Positions 57,849 to 64,000 of a stretch of DNA of 64,000 nt are shown one piece after another; positions within the stretch are counted from its first letter, which is position 1, and the number at the start of each line of letters is the position of its first letter. Location of the stretch: contig NW_026705916.1 in NCBI RefSeq assembly GCF_029867415.1, forward strand, positions 62,001 through 126,000. Direction: 5' to 3'. Under the pieces are notes generated by a model that was not told where the DNA came from, did not search any database, and saw nothing but the letters and a program-made list of their open reading frames with translations. Both the position numbers and the translations under genes were made by a program. The stretch comes from Vicia villosa (Eukaryota; Streptophyta; Magnoliopsida; Fabales; Fabaceae).

Positions 57849-58092
57849 CTGCACGATGGATGATTTATGCCTTAGAATGCAACACATAAAAAGGAAAAAG
57901 GAAAGCTTTGCCATTTTTGAAAAAGTTTTTAAAGTAAAAAACAAAAATGAAAGAAATGGAACAGTAATTGCATGCGAAGACATGATTTTTATTCAATATT
58001 AAACAAACTGAAACAACATGGGGGCCCTTCTTTATACAAGTGGTCAAAATGCTTAGGGCGAAGCATATGACTTATCGAAACAAGAAAATTAC
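57849..58092 (-). other. Predicted Ogre intron between protease and reverse transcriptase (244 bp)
   Basis: Ogre elements are known to carry an intron here. On the minus strand a GT donor (gagat/gtaattttc, intron starting at 58092) lies two bases into the last gag-protease codon. An AG acceptor (catcgtgcag, intron ending at 57849) lies downstream. Removing this segment joins the two long frames in phase and removes the TAA at 58089-58091 and the TAA at about 57873. Another AG at about 57872 is out of phase with this donor. Predicted only. Confidence 0.65.
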
Positions 58093-61000
58093 ATCTCCAT
58101 GAAAGTGACTCTAGGGATGTCCAAGATAGTCCAATTGTTGAGTTCCTGTCCAGGCGCAGCATGGCAAATGAATTTGGAGAGATCTTCTTCATCATCATCG
58201 TCCACGGCGAGAACCTGACTTCCAGAATTAGTGCTTGCACTGACGAACACTTGAGAAATGGGGGGAATCACCTTCTTTCCAGGAATTATGCTGAGCTGAG
58301 TAGAGGAAGATGGCTGATACCCAAGGCCATACTTGTCTCGCTTCTCATGGACATCAATCAGCTTGCCCCAAGCACTATGGGGAGTACCAGCTTCTAAGAA
58401 GGCCTTAGCATCATTTAAAGACGAGAGGGGTGCTCCGAGTTCCTTCTTATTCTCAACCACGGGGAGTTTGTCAACCGACACGATCTCTAAGGCCTGAAAA
58501 GGTGTCTCTTGTATCTCTCCCTCCACTTCAACATAACGGTACGACGCCAGATTATTGACAATCAAATCCTCTTCACCAGTGATCACGACAATCTTGTCAT
58601 TCACAACAAATTTCAAACACTGATGGAGGGTAGATGTCACAGCCCCAGCAGCATGGATCCAAGGACGACCCAAGAGGCAAGTGTATGAAGGACTTATATC
58701 CATGACATAGAAGGCAATATAGAACATGTGAGGGCCAATCAAAACAGGCAGATCAATTTCCCCTTCTACGGACCTTCTGGAGCCATCAAACGCTCTGACA
58801 CTCATAGTGCATGGTCTCATCATAATCCCATCCATACTCAGCTTAAACAAAGTAGTCTTGGGCATCACATTAAGAGAAGAACCGGTATCAATCAGAACTC
58901 GAGACAACACAGCATCCAGACACTTGACGGAGATATGCAACGCTTTGTTGTGTGCTCTACCCTCAGGTGGAAGCTCATCATCAGAAAAACCCAAACAATT
59001 ACCAGCAGCAATGTTGGTCACAACCCCTTCAAACTGAGGCACGGTAATGTCTTGAGTTACGTGAGCGGAAGCCAGAACTTTCATCAGAGCATCACGATGA
59101 GCTTCAGAATGTACCAAGAGAGATAAGATGGAGATCTTGGCTTGAGTCTGATCGAGTTGGTCAATCACCTTGTAATCACTTTTCTTAATGATTTTCAAGA
59201 GTTGCTCGGCATCTTGTGCATTACGTGTCACAGGAGGATCAACAGCAACTTGCCTTCCTTTTGCTTGTGTACTAGCCTCTTTATTGGTCTCTTTAGGAAG
59301 CGGAGGAGGGGCAGCAAAGATCCGGCCACTACGGGTAATGCCACTAGTGCCAGTAATATTAGTGATGCTCGAATTACCCACTGGAGGACAATCATATTTC
59401 TTCCCTTGAATATACACGGCATTATAACTCCAAGGAACAGCCTTAGAATCATTCACAGGAGAGGGAATAATAGCCGAGGTTGAAGGAGTCGAAGAAACAT
59501 TTGGAACCTGAATGACCAATGGAGTCCTCGGAGCTTGAACGACCAAAGGAGTACTCGGAGCATGAATGACCAAAGAAGTGCCCTGAGTCTTTGATATCTC
59601 AGCAGGGTAGTATGGGATCTCTAAAGTAGCCACATCTTCGACAGGGACGACCCTTTCCACTCTAAGAACACCTTCGTCCATTAATTTCTGGATTTCCCCT
59701 CTCAACCTAGTGCATTCCTCAGGATTAGAAGAACATTGCAAACAGTAGTCATGTAGTTCACACAAAACCTTTTGTTGCATAAGATACTCTCTGACAACTG
59801 CTAGCGGCATCCTAACCTCATTAACATCATTAACCAGGATCTGATCCTCACATAACTCAACAGCATTGGTCGTACCAGCATGAGGAGGCATAGGATTATT
59901 CTGCACATTAGGACCAGTAGGAGCGAACGAGATAAGTTTGTCGTCAAGGAGATCCTGAACCTTCAACTTGAATGCTCTACACTTTTCAATAGTATGACCT
60001 GGAGCCCCTGAATGAAATTCACATCGAGCATTAACATCATAACCAGGAGGGAGAGGACTAGGTGGAGGCCCCAGTTCACGGAGTTGTACCAATTGACCAG
60101 CAAGCAACTGAGGGAGGAGTTGGGCATATGACATCGGAACCGGATCAATACGCCTATCTTGGAATCTTGTTCTTTGTGGGCCCCTTTGACCTTGAGGCCT
60201 AGGGTTCTGTTGACGATTCTGAGGAGCAGCAGCTTGTTGTTGTGGCACGAAAGGCTGTTGGGGTGCCATCCATGGTTGTGGAAGAGCAGCAGCATATGCC
60301 TGAGGGACATATGGACCAGGAACAGCATAAGGCATCGGATAATAAGGAGGCGGAACAGCAGAATATGCAGGAGCTCGGCTTTGGTCAACAGAAGCGGTGC
60401 TAGTCTCACCTTCCTTCTTCTTCACAAACCCAGAATACGGCTTCTTACCATTACCACTTGAGTTGCTAGGATTAGTAACTCCTTGAATGGTACCAGCTTT
60501 GACACAGTTCTCAACTCTCTCACCAATGATGACCACATCCGAAAAGGAAGGAGAAGTATTACTAACCATGTGCTGAAGATACGGCCCCTTCAGAGTTCCC
60601 ATAAACAGATCAATCAATTCTCGGTCCAATAAGGGAGGCTGAACTCGAGCAGCAAGTTCACGCCATCTCTGGGCGTATTCCTTAAAGGACTCTTCAGATT
60701 TCTGTGACATATTCTGCAGCTGTGCACGGCTAGGAGCCATAGCAGTATTGTAGTGGTATTGTTTCAAGAAGGCGTCAACAAGTTCTCCCCAAGTACTAAC
60801 ATTAGACCTCTCGAGTTTCATATACCACTCCAACGGAGCTCCAGTGAGACTATCCTGGAAGAAATGCATAAGCAGAGGTTCGTTCTCAGCATGGGCGGCC
60901 ATCTTACGGCAGTAGGAGCGAATGTGAGTCTCTGGGCAGGTAACCCCCTTGTACTTATCAAAATCCGGCACTTTGAACTTCGGGGGAATGACAATCCCAG

Positions 61001-61370
61001 GTACCAAGCACATAGCAGCAGTGTCGAAACTCGAAGTTTTAGCAACCTCAACAGCCTTAAGGCGTTCTTCGAGAGCTTGGTACATCTTAGCAGTCTCAGT
61101 TAACTCAGCAGTAAGATCATGTTCAAGATCAATAACCTCATGGTGGTCGTCCACTACTTTCAGTGTCTCATTAATAGGAGTCTCTTTAGTTTTCACCCCT
61201 CCGTCAGCAGAATTGGTAGGAGTGTCTTTGACCAAACTAGCGACGCTTTTTCTGAGTTCATCCTGTCCTTGAACGACGGCATGGAGAGTCTCCATAAGTT
61301 GGGCCATTCTTTCCCCCATAACATCCATATCCCTACGGAGGGCAGCTTGATTCTGTTCAAATTGTTCCAT
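58089..61370 (-). CDS. gag-pro: Ogre Gag-protease polyprotein
   Basis: This is an intact frame of 1093 codons starting at an ATG (61370). Residues 1-110 are coiled-coil-like (MEQFEQNQAALRRDM; ETAKMYQALEERLKAVEV). Residues about 125-290 are the retrotransposon gag core (PETHIRSYCRKMAAH, LEWYMKLE, FLKQYHYN, EYAQRWRELAARVQPPL, ELIDLFMGTL). Residues 330-405 are proline/glutamine-rich. A variant zinc-binding motif CEFHSGAPGHTIEKC is at 450-464. A proline-rich repeat (LVIHAPSTPLVVQAPRTPLV) is near 600-620. The aspartic protease active site LIDTGSSLNVMP is at 827-838. The unspliced product ends at 58089; the spliced product should run on into Pol. Confidence 0.92.
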   Translation of the reverse strand: MEQFEQNQAALRRDMDVMGERMAQLMETLHAVVQGQDELRKSVASLVKDTPTNSADGGVKTKETPINETLKVVDDHHEVIDLEHDLTAELTETAKMYQALEERLKAVEVAKTSSFDTAAMCLVPGIVIPPKFKVPDFDKYKGVTCPETHIRSYCRKMAAHAENEPLLMHFFQDSLTGAPLEWYMKLERSNVSTWGELVDAFLKQYHYNTAMAPSRAQLQNMSQKSEESFKEYAQRWRELAARVQPPLLDRELIDLFMGTLKGPYLQHMVSNTSPSFSDVVIIGERVENCVKAGTIQGVTNPSNSSGNGKKPYSGFVKKKEGETSTASVDQSRAPAYSAVPPPYYPMPYAVPGPYVPQAYAAALPQPWMAPQQPFVPQQQAAAPQNRQQNPRPQGQRGPQRTRFQDRRIDPVPMSYAQLLPQLLAGQLVQLRELGPPPSPLPPGYDVNARCEFHSGAPGHTIEKCRAFKLKVQDLLDDKLISFAPTGPNVQNNPMPPHAGTTNAVELCEDQILVNDVNEVRMPLAVVREYLMQQKVLCELHDYCLQCSSNPEECTRLRGEIQKLMDEGVLRVERVVPVEDVATLEIPYYPAEISKTQGTSLVIHAPSTPLVVQAPRTPLVIQVPNVSSTPSTSAIIPSPVNDSKAVPWSYNAVYIQGKKYDCPPVGNSSITNITGTSGITRSGRIFAAPPPLPKETNKEASTQAKGRQVAVDPPVTRNAQDAEQLLKIIKKSDYKVIDQLDQTQAKISILSLLVHSEAHRDALMKVLASAHVTQDITVPQFEGVVTNIAAGNCLGFSDDELPPEGRAHNKALHISVKCLDAVLSRVLIDTGSSLNVMPKTTLFKLSMDGIMMRPCTMSVRAFDGSRRSVEGEIDLPVLIGPHMFYIAFYVMDISPSYTCLLGRPWIHAAGAVTSTLHQCLKFVVNDKIVVITGEEDLIVNNLASYRYVEVEGEIQETPFQALEIVSVDKLPVVENKKELGAPLSSLNDAKAFLEAGTPHSAWGKLIDVHEKRDKYGLGYQPSSSTQLSIIPGKKVIPPISQVFVSASTNSGSQVLAVDDDDEEDLSKFICHAAPGQELNNWTILDIPRVTFMEM

Positions 61371-61746
61371 GATTCTCTCGTTGCTCCTGGTGCGGTAAGG
61401 ATGTAAGAAAGTCAGCTTCGTCGTCGGGAAAGAAATCTGTTGCTGAAAAGGACCTCAATTAGTTTCTTGTACAATAACCTGAAAAATGCAATGTGATAAT
61501 GTGAATGTATGAGTGCATGTGTGCGTATGACGTGATGTGCCATTTTCAGAGTATCCAAGATTTAATATTGACCCAGAATAGCTAACAACGTGACAAAAGA
61601 TAAGTATCAAGAGAAACTAGTTCTTTTTCATTCATAACAGAGATTTAAACTTGGGAAAGCCATACATCAACAAGATAGTTCAACAAAGGAAATAAAAGAC
61701 CCCATCCAACAAGTCTGGTGGTGGTCGAGACGTACAGACTTAAACA
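61371..61746 (-). other. Spacer between Ogre ORF1 and gag
   Basis: No conserved frame occupies these 376 bp. How gag is translated behind ORF1 (reinitiation, separate promoter or splicing) is not visible here. Confidence 0.6.
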
Positions 61747-63609
61747 TCAATCCATCTGAATATAAAACAGAGGTCCTCCTTGTCTGAAGTGCTCGTCACT
61801 CCACTTCTTAGTTTCATCAAACAGTTTCTTGGTTGCTTCTCGGTCTCTTCCTTTAAGAAGGCTTTGAATCACCTCATCTTTGCGAAACAAATGCCCATCC
61901 AACTTCTTGCAGCACTCCCTAAGTTCGTCACATCCTTTACATCCAGGGAGATAATCTTTCTCAGGTGCATTCTCCATACTTGCCATTTGATCTCTGAGCT
62001 TGACATTCTCTTCTGTTAGTCGAGCGGAGCGGAGGTGACTTCCTTTCAGCTGTGTCTCGACTGCTATCCTCTGAGTAATCTCATCTTCCAGTTTCTTTTT
62101 CATAGTCCTCAGCTGATATTTAGTCTCTTTTTCTAACTGGAGCTTGCAGGCCTTCAAGTCTTCTCTGTACTTTTGCTTGAGCTTCTCTTCTGCCTCTTTT
62201 ATGGCCTTTTTTATGATCTTCTCGTTATCCTCGACAATGATAGTGGTAGCCTTTTCACCCTTTTCGGTTCTAGTCCTCTTTTGAACTCTGGAAGATTCTC
62301 CTTTCAACATTTTAACCTCATGTGCTAATTCAGCCCTTTTCTGATTCACCAAGAAGTACTCTATCTTAGCATCTTCCCTTTTCTCACGCAACCGGATGTT
62401 TTCCACATGTACCTGGGTATAGTCTTCAGCTGGCACGGTGGCAGTTAAAACTTCAGGTGGTTGTTCATACAATGGTTTAACCTTCGGGAAAGGCAATAGG
62501 CGCTTCTTGACTCTATCTTTTACCCAATCAGTGTAGGCTTGTTTAGCAATGGCATTCTTCCCTCCCAAGGAGGTTCGGTCATCTGTATGAATACTATTCC
62601 AGGCGCTCCTCACTTTTTCTAGACCCTCTGGATCGGCCCCTTTCTTAAAGCAAACAGATTCAAATATTTCCTTGTCTAATGGCTTGTCCTTCAGTGCAAA
62701 ACCCAACTGACGCAGCGCTAGCCTTGGATTGTAATTGATAACTCCCTTCGTCCCTATGAGGGGGACGTTGTCAAAACTACCACATCTAGTAATAACTTCC
62801 TCTATCCCTTTCCCAAGGTGATACCAAACGATGTCATTCGCCGTAAGCCCCATGATCCTTTGAGGCCATTTCTGTGAGTCTTTTGTTGTGACAAACGGTC
62901 CACTTTTAGGCAAGTGTGAAGTGAACCACTCGTATAACAACGGCAAACAGCCTCCAACGGCTCCCTTCGTCCCATACCTGGAATGAACAGCATAATAAGT
63001 ATCTGCCAAGAGAGTAGGCACAGGGTTTTGATCCATAAAGAGGCAAATGGCAGTAAGATCGACGAAATTCGGGATATTCGGGAACAACACCAAGCCATAG
63101 ATCATAACAGCTAAGAGAGCATTGAATTCTTTCCATTTCTTCTCAATAACAAGGGTATCAGCTTTCCTCATCAGAAACTTAACATAGAATCCGTGGGTTC
63201 CACCATTAGGCTTCCAGTTATCTGTAACATCTTTCATGCTCAAATAAAGAGCACCAGCAATTCGGTCCATTTTCGGTTTCTCAGGTACACATACAAAAGG
63301 AATCCTGTGTTGAACCTTAATCTTGAGGATATCAGCATATTCTTCAAGGGTTGGTGCCAGTTGGTAATCAGGGAAGGTGAAACATCGTAACTCAGGATCG
63401 TAGAACTGAAGAAGTGTGTAGAGAGCCCATTCATCAACCCGAGAAGTTAACATGTGTAGGATATGACCATATGTTTTCCTGAACTCATCCAAGTTTTGCC
63501 CAGTAACTGAAGTGCTCAAACGAATCAGAGGCGTTATATCCTCACGGAAGAAACTGCAGGTGAAGGTGCGCCTAGTAACCTCTTTGGTAACCGTCATGTT
63601 GTTAGCCAT
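61747..63609 (-). CDS. Ogre ORF1 protein (extra ORF upstream of gag)
   Basis: I chose the ATG at 63609 (MANNMTVTKEVTR, 620 codons); the frame also contains an ATG 18 codons upstream at 63663. Residues up to about 370 form the conserved domain found in Ogre ORF1 and related plant proteins (DUF7745-like; LTSRVDEWALYTLLQFYDPE, FPDYQLAPTLEEYADIL, WPQRIMGLTANDIVWYHLGK). Residues about 400-560 are long, charged and heptad-patterned, predicting coiled coil (EAEEKLKQKYREDLKACKLQ). A short cysteine cluster (PGCKGCDELRECC) precedes the C-terminus. The function of ORF1 in Ogre is unknown; it is absent from most other gypsy lineages. The frame is intact. Confidence 0.87.
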   Translation of the reverse strand: MANNMTVTKEVTRRTFTCSFFREDITPLIRLSTSVTGQNLDEFRKTYGHILHMLTSRVDEWALYTLLQFYDPELRCFTFPDYQLAPTLEEYADILKIKVQHRIPFVCVPEKPKMDRIAGALYLSMKDVTDNWKPNGGTHGFYVKFLMRKADTLVIEKKWKEFNALLAVMIYGLVLFPNIPNFVDLTAICLFMDQNPVPTLLADTYYAVHSRYGTKGAVGGCLPLLYEWFTSHLPKSGPFVTTKDSQKWPQRIMGLTANDIVWYHLGKGIEEVITRCGSFDNVPLIGTKGVINYNPRLALRQLGFALKDKPLDKEIFESVCFKKGADPEGLEKVRSAWNSIHTDDRTSLGGKNAIAKQAYTDWVKDRVKKRLLPFPKVKPLYEQPPEVLTATVPAEDYTQVHVENIRLREKREDAKIEYFLVNQKRAELAHEVKMLKGESSRVQKRTRTEKGEKATTIIVEDNEKIIKKAIKEAEEKLKQKYREDLKACKLQLEKETKYQLRTMKKKLEDEITQRIAVETQLKGSHLRSARLTEENVKLRDQMASMENAPEKDYLPGCKGCDELRECCKKLDGHLFRKDEVIQSLLKGRDREATKKLFDETKKWSDEHFRQGGPLFYIQMD

Positions 63610-64000
63610 TTCAAGTGAAGAAGATAATAACCTTGGATACCCTGAAAAAAATGGCATGCACATGAGAAATAATAATACTTCTTTTCTTTCTTCTTTTTTT
63701 TTTTATATATCTTTTCTTTTCTTTTCTTTTTCTTTTTTCTTTTCTCCTCTTTTTTTTGAAAGGTAAATATGCCATGATGTAAATGATGCAATGGAAGTTT
63801 CCCCACATAGGAGAAGTGTGTGTGGCCTCTGGATGAGATCGGACGTTGCAGGATCAAAGGTTCGGCATAGGCACAGTGAAACCATAAGAACATAAGTCAC
63901 CAACAGAACGGTCACCAACGGTACCTGTCATGTATATCCCACCCCACTCACAGGTGTAGTCTAGGTCAGGGTAGGTCAATGGTTTCCAGCGTTATCAGTT
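63610..64000 (-). other. Ogre 5' leader, upstream of ORF1
   Basis: Non-coding sequence includes a long purine run on the minus strand (plus 63684-63755, mostly tttcttttc). The 5' LTR and primer site should lie beyond the window end; no LTR match to 47578-52235 was seen by 64000. Confidence 0.6.

Larger units (their letters stand above)
47578..64000 (-). mobile_element. Ogre (Tat lineage Ty3-gypsy) retrotransposon, 5' end beyond the window
   Basis: On the minus strand the order is 5' leader, ORF1, gag-protease, intron, RT/RNase H/second RNase H/integrase, long 3' untranslated region with tandem repeats, 3' LTR of 4658 bp. An extra ORF before gag, a dual RNase H, an intron before RT and LTRs near 5 kb together define Ogre. 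All three long frames are open, so the copy may be recent and potentially autonomous. It inserted into copia integrase sequence; the five bases left of the LTR are acagg, and the partner duplication is off the window. Confidence 0.93.

Noticed and set aside
57872..58092. Alternative Ogre intron ending at the upstream AG (ttgcattctaag)
   Set aside because: With the donor at 58092 it joins the frames out of phase and soon meets a stop; the AG ending at 57849 keeps the frame open.
54974..61406. Many plus-strand frames opposite Ogre gag and pol
   Set aside because: They are antisense shadows of long, motif-bearing minus-strand frames.

Overview
This is a stretch of repeat-rich plant nuclear DNA. 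The contents point to a legume, probably tribe Fabeae (pea, vetch or lentil relatives). The reasons are a very large Ogre/Tat Ty3-gypsy element with an LTR of about 4.7 kb, a SIRE/Maximus-type Ty1-copia element, Tekay-type chromoviruses with LTRs over 2 kb, and one cellular gene that looks like the legume nodulation regulator TML. The species is inferred, not proven.

Layout. (1) 1-18012: a SIRE-type copia element on the + strand (window edge inside its 5' LTR; gag, pol, an extra third ORF, full 3' LTR). Its pol is split by a complete, young, non-autonomous Tekay-type element (4853-13090) flanked by the 5-bp duplication agctg. (2) 18013-29866: a minus-strand Tekay-type array ordered LTR-internal-LTR-internal-LTR, whose left LTR was cut by the SIRE insertion. 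(3) 29867-31113: an older, decayed plus-strand Tekay pol into which that array inserted. (4) 31114-33681: remnants of a plant-mobile-domain (PMD) transposon gene, a 94-bp tandem duplication, and a 593-bp hAT-type MITE with perfect 8-bp duplications. (5) 33682-35777: a solo Tekay-type LTR with the 5-bp duplication cctag, abutting a Cassandra-type TRIM whose LTR carries 5S rRNA-like sequence. (6) 36262-44460: the only low-copy-looking segment, holding one cellular gene, an F-box/kelch gene at 38899-40113 on the minus strand with a near-perfect miR2111 target site. (7) about 44460-47577: a decayed minus-strand Tork-like copia pol, cut in its integrase region by (8) an Ogre element (47578 to beyond 64000, minus strand) with its full 3' LTR, a tandem-repeat-bearing 3' untranslated region, an open RT/RNase H/integrase exon, a predicted 244-bp intron, gag-protease, and the extra upstream ORF1. 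The Ogre 5' LTR lies past the window end.

Nested order of events: decayed Tekay pol (oldest), then the Tekay array, then SIRE, then the 4853-13090 Tekay element (youngest, LTRs differing at roughly 17 bases by eye). Separately, the Tork-like copia was later split by Ogre. The most biologically interesting points are the TML/miR2111 gene with an odd double-hairpin insertion upstream, the three-LTR array, the palindrome clusters in SIRE and Tekay elements, and the tandem repeats in the Ogre 3' untranslated region. I saw no tRNA genes, CRISPR arrays or organellar genes.
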